64,000 nucleotides of DNA from CAVVMA01 sp963788205 (GTDB lineage: Bacteria > Desulfobacterota > Binatia > Binatales > Binataceae): assembly GCA_963788205.1 (NCBI GenBank), contig CAWBGG010000005.1, positions 496,001 to 560,000 of the forward strand, read 5' to 3'. Both the position numbers and the translations under genes were made by a program. Position 1 is the stretch's first letter. Every line of letters begins with the position of its first letter. The notes beneath the pieces are model-generated. The model saw nothing but the letters and a program-made list of their open reading frames with translations. It was not told where the DNA came from and did no database searches. Below, piece by piece: positions 25,073 to 34,884 of this stretch.

Positions 25073-26875
25073 ATGAGCATCGCCATGCGGCGCGTGCTTG
25101 CGGCGCTGGCCGCGCTTTCGATCATCTCGCTTGCGGGATGCTCTACGCTCCGCCGCGGCGGCTCGAATCCGCCGCCGGCCACGGCTTTGTCGAAGCCGCT
25201 GCCCTTTGACGGCGTCGAGCCGGTGCCGATTCCGCCTGAAGCGCATGCGATGGCGGCCTTCCTGAAGGCCGAGGTCGCCACCAACGAGGGCGATCGCGAG
25301 ATCGCGCTGAGGGAGTACGAGCAAGCCGTCATCTACGATCCCGACAACGCGGAGCTGCTGGTCAGGCTCTCCACGCTCTACGTCCGCGACGGGCGGCTGA
25401 AGGAGGCGATGGCGCAGGTCAAGCGCGCGGTGGCGATCGCGCCTGATTCGATCGATGCGCGGCTGCTCGCGGCCGGCGTCAGCTCGGCGCTGGGCGACGA
25501 CGATTACTCCGAGCAGCAGTATCGCGAGGCGCTACGGCTCGATCCGCACAACCAGGAAGCCTACCTGTACCTGGGTACGCTCTACGCCAAGCGCCACAAC
25601 TATGACGAGGCGCTCAAGACTTTCCGGCAACTGATCAGCCTCGATCCCAGCTCGTTCCTGGGCTACTACTACGCCGGCCGCGTGATGGCCTCGGCCAGGG
25701 ACTATCCGCAGGCGGAGAGCTACTACCGCAAGGCGCTGAAGCTCAATCCGCAATCCGAGCTGGTGCTGCTCGATTTGGGCGTGCTGCGCGAAGCCGAGGG
25801 CAAGCAGCAGGAAGCCATCACGCTCTACCAGAAGATCCTGCAGATCAATCCGAACAACGAGATGGTGCGCAAGCACCTGGCCGAGCTCTATTTGGGCGAG
25901 AAGAAGTACAACGAGGCGTTGCAGGAATTCCAGCGCGTCGAGCAGAGCAGCACCTCGCCGACCGACACCCGGGTCAAGATCGGCCTGCTTTACTTTGAAC
26001 GCGGCGACTACGATCGCGCCGCCACCGAATTCAACCTGGTGCTCGGTTCCGAACCCGACAATTACCACGTCCACTACTATCTGGGCACCGTGTACACGGA
26101 ACTCGACGAGAACGACAAGGCGCTCGCCGAGTTTCAGAAGGTGCCGGCCAGCGCCGACCATTACGTCGAGTCGCGCCTGCAGTTGGCCTATCTCTACGAC
26201 AAGACCGCGAAGTACGACCAGGCGATCGCGGCGCTGAACCAGGCGCTCACCCAGCGCCCCGACAACAGCGAGATAATGGGCTACATGGTGGGCGTCTATC
26301 GCGAGAAAAACGACATGACCGCCGCGATCGGGCTGGCCCAGAAGATGGTCAACCTCGACCCGCGCAACGACAAGGCCCATTTCACGCTCGGCTCGCTCTA
26401 CGACGAGAACCATCAGAAGCAGGACAGCATCGTGGAGATGCGCAAGGCGATCGAGCTTAACCCCGGCAACGCCCAGGCGCTGAACTATCTCGGCTACAGC
26501 TACGCCGAGCAGGGCAGCCATCTGGACGAAGCCGAAAAGCTGGTCAAGCACGCGCTCGATATCGAGCCCGAGGACGGCTTCTACGTCGACAGCCTGGGAT
26601 GGGTCTACTTTCAGAAGGGCCAGTACCAGAAGGCGGTTGAACAGCTCGAGCGCGCGGTTACGCTCACCGGCGACGACCCCACTATCGTCGAGCATCTCGG
26701 CGACGCGTATCTGAAGATCGGCAAGGTCAGGGAAGCTCGCCACGAATATCAGGACGCCTTGAAAAAGGCCCAGGAGACCGATCCGAAGGCCCAGGAACCC
26801 GACCAGGCCGACCAGATCGAGCGGCTGAAGAGCAAGCTTCAGGGCCTGCAGAGTGTCGGGAGCGCCGCGCAGTAG
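25073..26875 (+). CDS. TPR-repeat lipoprotein
   Basis: 600 aa from the ATG at 25073 (a later ATG at 25085 is equally placed before the signal sequence). MRRVLAALAALSIISLAGC is a lipoprotein signal. From residue ~55 on there are about 15 tetratricopeptide repeats (units such as AYLYLGTLYAKRHNYDEALKTF; NYLGYSYAEQG). Such outer-membrane-anchored TPR proteins scaffold envelope complexes or polysaccharide export. It begins a run of co-oriented genes: a LolB-like lipoprotein overlaps its 3' end region, followed by an ABC transporter. Confidence 0.85.
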   Translation: MSIAMRRVLAALAALSIISLAGCSTLRRGGSNPPPATALSKPLPFDGVEPVPIPPEAHAMAAFLKAEVATNEGDREIALREYEQAVIYDPDNAELLVRLSTLYVRDGRLKEAMAQVKRAVAIAPDSIDARLLAAGVSSALGDDDYSEQQYREALRLDPHNQEAYLYLGTLYAKRHNYDEALKTFRQLISLDPSSFLGYYYAGRVMASARDYPQAESYYRKALKLNPQSELVLLDLGVLREAEGKQQEAITLYQKILQINPNNEMVRKHLAELYLGEKKYNEALQEFQRVEQSSTSPTDTRVKIGLLYFERGDYDRAATEFNLVLGSEPDNYHVHYYLGTVYTELDENDKALAEFQKVPASADHYVESRLQLAYLYDKTAKYDQAIAALNQALTQRPDNSEIMGYMVGVYREKNDMTAAIGLAQKMVNLDPRNDKAHFTLGSLYDENHQKQDSIVEMRKAIELNPGNAQALNYLGYSYAEQGSHLDEAEKLVKHALDIEPEDGFYVDSLGWVYFQKGQYQKAVEQLERAVTLTGDDPTIVEHLGDAYLKIGKVREARHEYQDALKKAQETDPKAQEPDQADQIERLKSKLQGLQSVGSAAQ

Positions 26876-26930
26876 GCCGCCGGCCGCGCTCGTCGGTTCG
26901 GCGGGCGGCGCATCCCAGGCGGCCGACGCG

Positions 26931-27773
26931 ATGCGAATTGCGCGGGCCGCTCTCGCGATCGTGATCACGATCGCGGTCTCGTCCTGCGCCCTCACGGCTC
27001 GTCAACCCGCAGCGGCGATTGCGGCACCGGCTCCCGTCGCGGATCAGACCGCACGCGCGGCGCAATTGACCCGCGCGCTCGCCGAGCGCGATCGCGAACT
27101 GGATTCGATGCAAACCCCGGCCGTGATGGAATACTCCAATCCGGGGCACCATCTGAAGGCGCACGAGGTAATCACGCTGCGCCGCCCGCAGGATTTGCGG
27201 ATCGAAGCGATGTCGCCGTTCGGAGTGGCGCTGGTGGTCGCGGCCAGGGACTCGCAGGTCGCGATCTTTCGCTCCTCGGACAACACCCTGATGCGCGGGA
27301 GTGCGACCGCCGACACGCTCAACCGCTTCACGCAGGTGCCGCTGGCGCCGAAAGCCGCGGTCGATCTGCTGATGGGACTCGCGCCCGACGCCGCGCTGCT
27401 CTCCAAGGTGCCTGATTCAGTGCGCCTGGAGAACGGCACACTGATCGCCGCGTATCGATCAGCCGACGGCGGCACCATGGAACTGGGATTCACCGGCGAT
27501 CAGCTCACGCTCGTGCGGCAGCAGCTTGCCGACGGACGAACCGGTTGCGAAGTGCGCTACAGCGATTTTCGCGATATCGGCGGGCTCATGATGGCCTACC
27601 AGGTCGCAGCGGACTTCCCGCTGGTTCACAGCGAGGTGAAGTTCCGCTACGAGCGTCCGATCATCAATGGCGCGATCGCGGATTCGATGTTCGAGCTTAC
27701 GCCCGGCCCCTCGACCAAAGAGATCGATCTTGATCGCCAGGCCCGCTCCCGAGATGCCGCGCTCGATGGCTAA
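26931..27773 (+). CDS. LolB-like / DUF4292-type lipoprotein
   Basis: 280 aa from ATG 26931 after the TPR gene. MRIARAALAIVITIAVSSC is a lipoprotein signal. The mature part is beta-rich (LRIEAMSPFGVALVVAARDSQVAIF; MELGFTGDQLTLVRQQLADG), the pattern of LolA/LolB-fold proteins that carry lipoproteins or lipids. Identification by pattern only. Its stop overlaps the start of the next gene (27766-27773), so the genes are coupled. Confidence 0.65.
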   Translation: MRIARAALAIVITIAVSSCALTARQPAAAIAAPAPVADQTARAAQLTRALAERDRELDSMQTPAVMEYSNPGHHLKAHEVITLRRPQDLRIEAMSPFGVALVVAARDSQVAIFRSSDNTLMRGSATADTLNRFTQVPLAPKAAVDLLMGLAPDAALLSKVPDSVRLENGTLIAAYRSADGGTMELGFTGDQLTLVRQQLADGRTGCEVRYSDFRDIGGLMMAYQVAADFPLVHSEVKFRYERPIINGAIADSMFELTPGPSTKEIDLDRQARSRDAALDG

Positions 27774-29475
27774 CCGCACGCGAATCGGCCTGCGCACGCT
27801 GTTGCCCGTCTTGATCGCGCTGGCGATGGGCGCCGGATGCCACGTTAATCGCGCGGCGCCCGACCATGCCAAAGACCAGGTGCTCAACGAGGCGACGATC
27901 AGCGACCCGCGAACTTTCAATCCGCTGCTGGTTACCGACAGCGCCTCGGGCCAAGCCCTCAACGGTATCTTCGAGGGCCTGGTAAAGATCAATCCGGTCA
28001 CCACGCTGCCCGAGCCGGACTTGGCCTCGAGTTGGGACTTGAGCGACGGCGGCAAGACCATCACGTTTCATCTGCGCCAGGGCGTCAAATGGTTCGACGG
28101 CCAGCCGCTGACCGCGCGCGACGTGCTCTTCACGCTGCGCGCGATCTACGATCCCAAGGTGCCCAACAGCACGCGCCCGATCCTCACTATCGACGGCCAG
28201 CCGATCAAGGCAACCGCACCCGACGATTACACGGTCGTGATGACGATGCCGCGGCCGTTCGCGCCGATTCTCTATTCGATCGGCTTCGAGATTCTTCCCG
28301 AGCACCTGCTGAAAGAGCCGCTCGACGCTGGCAATTTCAATCGCACCTGGGGAATCGACACGCCGCCCGAGAAAATTATCGGCCAAGGCCAGTTCGAGAT
28401 GACGCGCTACGTCCCCGCGCAGTTCGTCGCTTTCCAGCGCAATCCCGATTACTGGATGCACGACAACACCGGTGGGCAGTTGCCGAGACTGCACGGGCAG
28501 ATGCTGCTGATCGTGCAGGACCAGAACGCCTCCTATTTGAAATTCCTGTCCGGCGGCACCGACGTTTACGCGCCCCGTCCCGAAGAGGTGCTCGATCTCA
28601 AGAGCAAGGCTGCGTCGCTGGGAATAACGATCACGGACACGGGAATCGATACCGGCGAGCTGTTTTTCTCCTTCAATCGCAACCCCCATCATTATGTCCG
28701 CGATGGCAAAACCGATCCGAAGCTCGCATGGTTCACCGATCCGGTCTTCCTGCGCGCGATCGCGCATTCAATCGACAAGCACGCGATGGTCAACCTCTGC
28801 TTCCACGGGCTCGGCGAGCCCGCCGTCGCTGGCATCTCGCCCGCCAACAAGATTTTCTACGATCCCAACCTCAAGGATTATGACTACGACCCCCGGCTCG
28901 CGGCCCAGATGCTCGAATCGGCGGGCTACCATTTGATCAGGCCCGGCGTGCGCAACGATCCGCACGGCGTTCCGCTCGAGTTCAACCTGATGACCAACAC
29001 CGGCGTCGCGGTGCGCGATCAGATGTGCGCGATCTTCAAGCAGGACCTCGCCGGCCTCGGAATCCGCGTCGACTACCGTCCGCTCGAGTTCACCACGCTG
29101 GTCGAAAAGCTCGATTCGACTTTCGATTGGGATTGCGTCCTGATCGGTTTCACCGGCGGTATCGAGCCCAACAACGGCGCGAACTTCTACCGCTCGTCGG
29201 GCAATCTGCATATCTGGAACCCAAGCCAGAAAACCCCCGCCACGCCGTGGGAAGCCGAGATCGATCGCTTGCTCGACCAGGGCTCGGCCGAGATGGACAC
29301 GAAAAAGCGCGCGCCTTATTACTGGCGAATCCAGGAAATCCTGCACGATCAGTTGCCGGTTATCGAAACCGTCCGCCAGATGACCTTCAGCGCCTACAAA
29401 AACCAGCTCGAGAATTACAACCCCACGGTGTGGGGGCTCGACCAGCCCGAGTTGATCCAGTTCCGCGCCGACTGA
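27766..29475 (+). CDS. Oligopeptide-type ABC transporter substrate-binding protein
   Basis: 569 aa from ATG 27766 (GCTCGATGGCTAACC), which starts at a lipoprotein signal (LLPVLIALAMGAGC). SBP_bac_5 family: EATISDPRTFNPLLVTDSASG, LVKINPVTTLPEPDLASSWDLS, then GKTITFHLRQGVKWFDGQPLTARDV. These bind peptides, nickel or other ligands; ligand unknown. It overlaps the LolB-like gene by 8 bases and is followed by two permeases. No ATPase gene follows in the run. Confidence 0.92.
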   Translation: MANRTRIGLRTLLPVLIALAMGAGCHVNRAAPDHAKDQVLNEATISDPRTFNPLLVTDSASGQALNGIFEGLVKINPVTTLPEPDLASSWDLSDGGKTITFHLRQGVKWFDGQPLTARDVLFTLRAIYDPKVPNSTRPILTIDGQPIKATAPDDYTVVMTMPRPFAPILYSIGFEILPEHLLKEPLDAGNFNRTWGIDTPPEKIIGQGQFEMTRYVPAQFVAFQRNPDYWMHDNTGGQLPRLHGQMLLIVQDQNASYLKFLSGGTDVYAPRPEEVLDLKSKAASLGITITDTGIDTGELFFSFNRNPHHYVRDGKTDPKLAWFTDPVFLRAIAHSIDKHAMVNLCFHGLGEPAVAGISPANKIFYDPNLKDYDYDPRLAAQMLESAGYHLIRPGVRNDPHGVPLEFNLMTNTGVAVRDQMCAIFKQDLAGLGIRVDYRPLEFTTLVEKLDSTFDWDCVLIGFTGGIEPNNGANFYRSSGNLHIWNPSQKTPATPWEAEIDRLLDQGSAEMDTKKRAPYYWRIQEILHDQLPVIETVRQMTFSAYKNQLENYNPTVWGLDQPELIQFRAD

Positions 29476-29510
29476 GGTTGGACGGGCGGCGCGGCTGATC
29501 GTCTGATCCC

Positions 29511-30485
29511 ATGCTTCGCTTCATCCTCAAACGCCTGCTCAACATGATCCCGCTCATCATCGGGATCACATTCCTGTCTTTCCTGGCGATGTCGCTCGTT
29601 CCCGGCGATTTTCTCTCCAGCCTCAAGCTCAACCCCTCGATCTCGCCCGACGTAATCCGCCAGATGGAAGCGGAGTTCGGCCTCGACAAGCCTCTGCTGG
29701 TGCGTTACCTGCGATGGCTCTGGAGCGCGATCCACCTCGACTTCGGCATCTCGCTGGCTTATCGGGTCAGCGTGTTCGGGCTGATCTCCTCGCGCGCGCT
29801 GAACACGTTGATCCTCGCGGTGTGCAGCATCCTGTTCTCCTGGCTGCTGGCGATTCCGATCGGCATCGTGGTCGCGGTCAAGCAGGACACAATTTTGGAT
29901 CGGGTGCTGTCGTTCGTCGCCTTCTTCGGCATGTCGCTGCCGGGCTTTTTCTTCGCGTTCCTGGCGATGTACCTGGCCTCGCGCACCGGATGGTTCCCGG
30001 TCGGCGGCACGGTTTCGGTCGATTATGCGACGCTGGATTTCTGGAGCAAGCTCGCCGATCGCACCAACCATCTGGTGCTCCCAGTGATCGTGCTGGGCAC
30101 GTCGGGGATGGCCGGCCTGATGCGCCTGATGCGCTCGCAGATTCTGGAAATCAAGAATGCCGAGTTCGTCCGCACCGCGCGCGCCAAGGGACTTTCCGAG
30201 CGGGTCGTGATCTTCAAGCACGTGTTACGCAACGCGCTCAATCCGTTTGTCACGCTGGCGGGCTACACCCTCGCCGACCTGCTCAGCGGCGCGGCGCTGG
30301 TCGAGGCGGTGATGAACCTGCAAGGGCTCGGCCTGCTGCTACTCGACGCGGTCCGCTCGCTCGATATCTACCTGGTGATGGGATCGGTGCTGATGGGCGC
30401 CGCGATGCTGCTGTTCGGCAATCTGCTCGCCGACATCGCGCTGGTGGCGGTCAACCCGCGCGTCGATTTCTCTTCGGGCTCATGA
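29511..30485 (+). CDS. ABC transporter permease, DppB type
   Basis: 324 aa, six hydrophobic segments. N-terminal MLRFILKRLLNMIPLIIGITFLSFLAMSLVPGD is the classic DppB/OppB start. The cytoplasmic EAA motif reads EFVRTARAKGLSERVVIFKH. It forms the transmembrane channel with the next gene. Stop overlaps the following start (ATGA at 30482-30485). Confidence 0.93.
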   Translation: MLRFILKRLLNMIPLIIGITFLSFLAMSLVPGDFLSSLKLNPSISPDVIRQMEAEFGLDKPLLVRYLRWLWSAIHLDFGISLAYRVSVFGLISSRALNTLILAVCSILFSWLLAIPIGIVVAVKQDTILDRVLSFVAFFGMSLPGFFFAFLAMYLASRTGWFPVGGTVSVDYATLDFWSKLADRTNHLVLPVIVLGTSGMAGLMRLMRSQILEIKNAEFVRTARAKGLSERVVIFKHVLRNALNPFVTLAGYTLADLLSGAALVEAVMNLQGLGLLLLDAVRSLDIYLVMGSVLMGAAMLLFGNLLADIALVAVNPRVDFSSGS

Positions 30486-31633
30486 ACGCCTCGGCAGCCG
30501 CGATCGATCCCCTATCGCCCAGCGCCGCATCCGGCGCGCGTATCTCGCGATGGGCGGCCGAGGCCGCACGCGAATGGCGATGGGCCTCGTGGCCGGTGCG
30601 CGCCTCGGCGCTCTGCCTGCTCTTTTTCTACCTGCTGGCGGCCGCGTCGCCGTTCTTCGCGCCGTGCGATCCCACGCTTCAGTATCGCACCATGCCGGAT
30701 TGCCCCCCGATGGGGCTTCATCTAAGTGAGCCCGCAAATTGGCCGCGTGGCGTGCTCTACGCCTATCCGATGCGGATCGAGGATCCGATGGAGCGCAAGT
30801 ACACCGAAGATCGCAGCCGCAGGATCTACCTGCACTTCCTTACGCGCGGGCATCTCTTCTCGACCGCCCCGGACGATCCGCCCTGGTTCGCGCTCGGCAG
30901 CGACGGCTTGGGGCGCGACCTGCTTTCGCGGATCATTTACGGCTCGCGCGTGAGCATGTCCGTTGGCCTGGTCGGCGTGCTGATCACCTTCACGCTCGGG
31001 ATCACGGTGGGCGCGTTCTCCGGCTACGTGGGCGGATTAACCGACAATCTGATCATGCGATGGTCGGAAATCGAGATGTCGCTGCCGTCGTTCTATTTCC
31101 TGCTCGCGCTGGCGGCCGTGATCCCGCCCGGCATGAGCACCGCGCAGACTTTTTTCCTGATCGTCACGATCATGAGCTTCATCAGTTGGGCGGGCCTGGC
31201 GCGAATCGTGCGCGGGATGGCGGCGTCGGTGCGATCGCGCCCCTACGTCGAGGCGGCGCGCGCGCTCGGCGCGCCCGCGCTGCGCGTGCTGGTCCTGCAC
31301 GTAATCCCCTCGGTACTGGGCTACGCGGTGGTCGCCGCCACGCTCTCTATCCCAGGCTTTATCCTGGGCGAGAGCGCGCTGTCGCTGCTCGGGCTGGGAA
31401 TTCAGGAGCCGGCCAGCAGTTGGGGCAATCTGCTCGCGCAGGCGCAGGACGTGCAGAACATCGCGCGCTACCCATGGATCCTGATTCCGGGCGGATTCAT
31501 CTTTCTGGCCGTGATGTCGTTCAACTTCCTCGGCGACCATCTGCGCGACCGGCTCGATCCCGCCAGCGCCGCCGCGCTCTCCCGCCGCAGCGCCGCCCGG
31601 ATGTGGCGATCCGCCCGAAATCGCGATAGTTGA
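30482..31633 (+). CDS. ABC transporter permease, DppC type
   Basis: 383 aa from ATG 30482. First helix LCLLFFYLLAAASPFFAP, then the family HFLTRGHLF...FALGSDGLGRDLLSRIIYGSR motif typical of OppC/DppC. The EAA loop reads YVEAARALGAPALRVLVLHVIPS. A long periplasmic loop before helix 2 (MRIEDPMERKYTEDRSRR) is larger than in typical DppC and recalls microcin-C transporter YejE-like proteins. It overlaps the DppB gene by 4 bases. The next gene begins 25 bases on with its own ribosome-binding site. Confidence 0.92.
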   Translation: MNASAAAIDPLSPSAASGARISRWAAEAAREWRWASWPVRASALCLLFFYLLAAASPFFAPCDPTLQYRTMPDCPPMGLHLSEPANWPRGVLYAYPMRIEDPMERKYTEDRSRRIYLHFLTRGHLFSTAPDDPPWFALGSDGLGRDLLSRIIYGSRVSMSVGLVGVLITFTLGITVGAFSGYVGGLTDNLIMRWSEIEMSLPSFYFLLALAAVIPPGMSTAQTFFLIVTIMSFISWAGLARIVRGMAASVRSRPYVEAARALGAPALRVLVLHVIPSVLGYAVVAATLSIPGFILGESALSLLGLGIQEPASSWGNLLAQAQDVQNIARYPWILIPGGFIFLAVMSFNFLGDHLRDRLDPASAAALSRRSAARMWRSARNRDS

Positions 31634-31658
31634 GAAATTGCACTCAGGAGGAGCAACC

Positions 31659-33104
31659 ATGCCCACCGAATCAATCGCGAAAGTAGCCGCGCTGCGCGGC
31701 AAGCTGGACCATCCGGTGATCGACGGCGACGGCCATCTGATCGAAGCCGCCCCGCTGTTCGACAGTTACCTGCGCAAGGTCGGCGGCGCCGAGCTGCTCG
31801 ATCACTATCGCCACGAGCTGCGCGAGCATCCGACTGGTTCGCGCGGTAATCGCGACTCCGGCGACATGCGCGGCGCATGGTGGGGCATCACCAACGACGC
31901 CTACGATCTGGCCACCGTGATCGCGCCCCGGCTGCTCCACAAGCGGATGGACGAGATCGGAATCGATTTCGCGATCCTCTATCCCACCCTGGGCCTCGCC
32001 TTGCCCACGATTTACGACGCCGACGCGCGCCGCGGCGCCTGCCGCGCGCTCAACACGATGAACGCGGAGATCACGGCCGGATGCGCCGATCGGCTCACTC
32101 CCGCCGCCGCCATCCCGATGCATACGCCCGACGAGGCGATCGCCGAGCTGGAGTACGTGCGCAATACGCTTGGGCTCAAGGTCGCGATGATTCCGCCCGG
32201 CGTCGCGCGTCCAATCCCGGCGCTCGAACGCACCGCCCCCGCCGCTTTCCCCTACGCCGCATACTTCGATTGCTACGGCCTGGACAGCGCTTACGATTAC
32301 GATCCGGTCTGGCGCAAGTTCCAGGAGCTCGGCATTGCGGTGACCTCGCACGGCGGCGTGGGATTGCGCTATCTGCCGCTGGGCCGCCGCTCGCCGAGCA
32401 ATTACATGTACAACCATATCGGCGGCCACGCCTATCAGCAGGGCGAGTTCTGCCGCTCGCTCGCGATGGGCGGGGTCGCGTCGCGATTTCCCAAGCTCAA
32501 CTTCGGCTTCCTTGAGGGCGGCGCCGGATGGGCCTGCGATCTACTGCACTCGCTCGAGGAGCATTGGGAAAAGCGCAATCGCGCGGGGCTGGCCAACTAC
32601 GACCCGGCGCGGCGCGATCGCGCACGCATGAATGCGCTGCTGGTCGAATACGGCGGCAAGGAGTGGATCACCGACGAATCAACCGGCAGGACGCCGCGCG
32701 CCTACGACGAAGGAATCGACCGGCACGCGGGCTCGATGGACGATCGTGACGAATGGGCGCTGTGCGGCGTGAAGGAAGAGCACGACTTCGCGCGGATGTT
32801 CCAGAGCTTCTTCTTCGGCTGCGAGGCCGACGACCCCAGCGTCTATCGCGCGCTGGACGCGCGCGGCAATCCCTTCCGCTCGCGCCTGCAGGCGGTGTTC
32901 AGCTCCGATATCGGCCACTGGGACGTCCCGGACATCAAGGTCGTGCTGATCGAGAGCCATCGCCTGGTCGACAAGGGATTGCTCTCCGACACCGACTATC
33001 GCGACTTCGTTTTCACCTATCCGGCGCGGCTCCATCTGCGCGGCAATCCCGATTTCTTTGCCGGCACCGCGGTAGCCGGCGCGGTCGGCAAGCTCGCCGC
33101 TTGA
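31659..33104 (+). CDS. Amidohydrolase family 2 metal-dependent hydrolase
   Basis: 481 aa from ATG 31659 with an AGGAGGAG ribosome-binding site. The N-terminal metal motif VIDGDGHLIE is the DxDxH form of the amidohydrolase-2 (ACMSD-like) family. A further His in AVTSHGGVGLRY and Asp in VFSSDIGHWDV complete the metal site. The family decarboxylates or hydrolyses aromatic and other acids. It lies 15 bases before the ThDP enzyme, so both may act in one catabolic route fed by the upstream transporter; this is inference. Confidence 0.88.
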   Translation: MPTESIAKVAALRGKLDHPVIDGDGHLIEAAPLFDSYLRKVGGAELLDHYRHELREHPTGSRGNRDSGDMRGAWWGITNDAYDLATVIAPRLLHKRMDEIGIDFAILYPTLGLALPTIYDADARRGACRALNTMNAEITAGCADRLTPAAAIPMHTPDEAIAELEYVRNTLGLKVAMIPPGVARPIPALERTAPAAFPYAAYFDCYGLDSAYDYDPVWRKFQELGIAVTSHGGVGLRYLPLGRRSPSNYMYNHIGGHAYQQGEFCRSLAMGGVASRFPKLNFGFLEGGAGWACDLLHSLEEHWEKRNRAGLANYDPARRDRARMNALLVEYGGKEWITDESTGRTPRAYDEGIDRHAGSMDDRDEWALCGVKEEHDFARMFQSFFFGCEADDPSVYRALDARGNPFRSRLQAVFSSDIGHWDVPDIKVVLIESHRLVDKGLLSDTDYRDFVFTYPARLHLRGNPDFFAGTAVAGAVGKLAA

Positions 33105-33119
33105 GCCGCGAGTGCGATC

Positions 33120-34676
33120 GTGAACGGCGCAGAGAGCCTGCTTCGCACTGCGGCCGCGGCCGGCGTAGAGGTATGTTTCGCCAATCCCGGCACTACCGAG
33201 ATGCCGCTGGTTGCGGCGCTCGACGCCACGCCGGGAATTCGCGCCGTGCTCGGACTGTTCGAGGGCGTCTGCACCGGCGCGGCCGACGGCTACGGCCGGA
33301 TGGCCGATCGGCCCGCGATTACGCTGCTCCATCTGGGACCCGGCTTCGCCAACGGCATCGCCAACCTGCACAACGCGCGGCGCGCGCGCTCGCCGATCGT
33401 CAATCTGATCGGCGATCACGCCACCTGGCATCTCGCCGCCGACGCGCCGCTCACCTCCGATATCGTCTCGCTCGCCCGGCCCGTGTCGGCCTGGATCCGC
33501 TCGGCCCAAAGCTCCAAAACGCTGGCCACCGATATGGCCGCGGCGATCGCGGCGGCCGGCCATGCACCCGGCCAAATCGCAACGCTAATCGTCCCGTCAG
33601 ATTGCCAATGGGATCCGGCTGACGGCAGCGCCGCGCCGATCGCGATCGAGATCGTCCCGCCCCCGGCGCCCTCCGGCGATGCGATTCGCGCGGCGGCCAG
33701 CGCATTTCGCCGGTCGGGATCGAAGGTCGCGATGCTGCTCGGCGGACTCGCGCTGCGCGAGCGCGCTTTGGCCGCCGCAGCGCGAATCGCCGCGGCCTCG
33801 GGATGCAAGCTGCTTTGCGAAACTTTTCCCGCCCGCGTCGAGCGCGGCGCGGGGATTCCGGCCGTCGAGCGGCTACCCTACTTCCCCGAGCAGGTGCTCG
33901 ACGCGCTCAAAGGCTTCGAGACTATCGTGCTGGCCGGCGCGCGTGAGCCGGTCGCGTTTTTCGGCTATCCCAATTTTCCCAGCCGCCTGGTACCGCCGGG
34001 ATGCGCCGTCGAAACCCTTGCGACGCCCGAGCAGGATGTAATCACCGGGCTCGAAGCGCTCGCCGAAACGCTCGGCGCCTCACGCTCATCAGCCGCCGCT
34101 TCATCGGCCGCAAGTCGCCCTGCCCTTCCCGCCGGACCGCTCAACGCGATGACCGCCGGCGCCGCGCTGGCTGCGCTGATGCCGGAGGGCGCGATCGTGA
34201 TGGACGAGGCAGCGACCACCGGCTTGCCGTTTTTCCTCGCGTCGCCCGGAGCGCCACGCCATACCTACCTGTCGCTGACCGGCGGCGCGATCGGACAGGG
34301 ACTCCCGTGCGCGACCGGTGCGTCGGTCGCGTGCCCGGATCGCCGCGTGATCGCGTTCCAGGCCGACGGCAGCGCCATGTACACGCTGCAGGCGCTGTGG
34401 ACCCAGGCGCGCGAGGGCCTCAACGTAACCACGCTGCTCTGCAACAACCGCAGCTACCGCATCCTCCAGGTCGAGCTGCATCGCGCCGGCGTGGCCGAGC
34501 CCGGCCGCAAAGCCCGCTCGCTCACCGAACTCAGCAATCCTGATCTCGATTGGGTGCGACTGGCGCGCGGGATGGGCGTGCCGGCCGTGCGCGTCGATAC
34601 CTCTGAAGCGCTGGCCGAAAATCTACGCCGCGCCTTCGCCGAGCCCGGCCCGCAACTCATCGAGATGGTGCTGTAG
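33120..34676 (+). CDS. ThDP-dependent enzyme (acetolactate synthase / benzoylformate decarboxylase-like)
   Basis: 518 aa from GTG 33120. Domain order is standard: N-terminal PYR domain with the conserved Glu in GLFEGVCTGAADGYGRM, a central domain, then the PP domain with QADGSAMYTLQALWTQAREG, containing the DG...NN ThDP/Mg motif (NNRSYRIL). Members condense or decarboxylate 2-keto acids. Substrate is not readable. The neighbouring amidohydrolase suggests a decarboxylation/aldol step in catabolism. Confidence 0.88.
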   Translation: MNGAESLLRTAAAAGVEVCFANPGTTEMPLVAALDATPGIRAVLGLFEGVCTGAADGYGRMADRPAITLLHLGPGFANGIANLHNARRARSPIVNLIGDHATWHLAADAPLTSDIVSLARPVSAWIRSAQSSKTLATDMAAAIAAAGHAPGQIATLIVPSDCQWDPADGSAAPIAIEIVPPPAPSGDAIRAAASAFRRSGSKVAMLLGGLALRERALAAAARIAAASGCKLLCETFPARVERGAGIPAVERLPYFPEQVLDALKGFETIVLAGAREPVAFFGYPNFPSRLVPPGCAVETLATPEQDVITGLEALAETLGASRSSAAASSAASRPALPAGPLNAMTAGAALAALMPEGAIVMDEAATTGLPFFLASPGAPRHTYLSLTGGAIGQGLPCATGASVACPDRRVIAFQADGSAMYTLQALWTQAREGLNVTTLLCNNRSYRILQVELHRAGVAEPGRKARSLTELSNPDLDWVRLARGMGVPAVRVDTSEALAENLRRAFAEPGPQLIEMVL

Positions 34677-34687
34677 GAGATCCGCCG

Positions 34688-34858
34688 TTCTGCCCTCGCC
34701 CGCGATTCCGCGGGAGAGGGCAAGCCGCGCGGCCGAATGACTCTGCGTCCTTCATGCTTTCCGCGCGGCGCGGGTGAGGGTCCCTACAGACTGTTTTGCA
34801 ACCCAGTCACTCGGTCGGACCCACCCTCGCCCTCTCCCGGACACGGGAGAGGGAACCT
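34688..34858. repeat. Palindromic intergenic repeats (two units)
   Basis: Two degenerate copies of the CCCTCxCCC...GGGAGAGGG palindrome (34690-34780 and 34822-34856) between the ThDP gene and the IS630 element. The first has CCCGCGATTCCGCGGGAGAGGG and ends GCGGGTGAGGG. Both could form strong hairpins and may end transcription of the upstream operon. Confidence 0.7.
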
Positions 34859-34884
34859 AAGCGAAGCGCCTTCTACCAATATGA

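Noticed and set aside
25532..26995. Long minus-strand open frame (487 aa) opposite the TPR lipoprotein gene
   Set aside because: Mirror frame of GC-rich repetitive TPR coding sequence; no start signal or domain.
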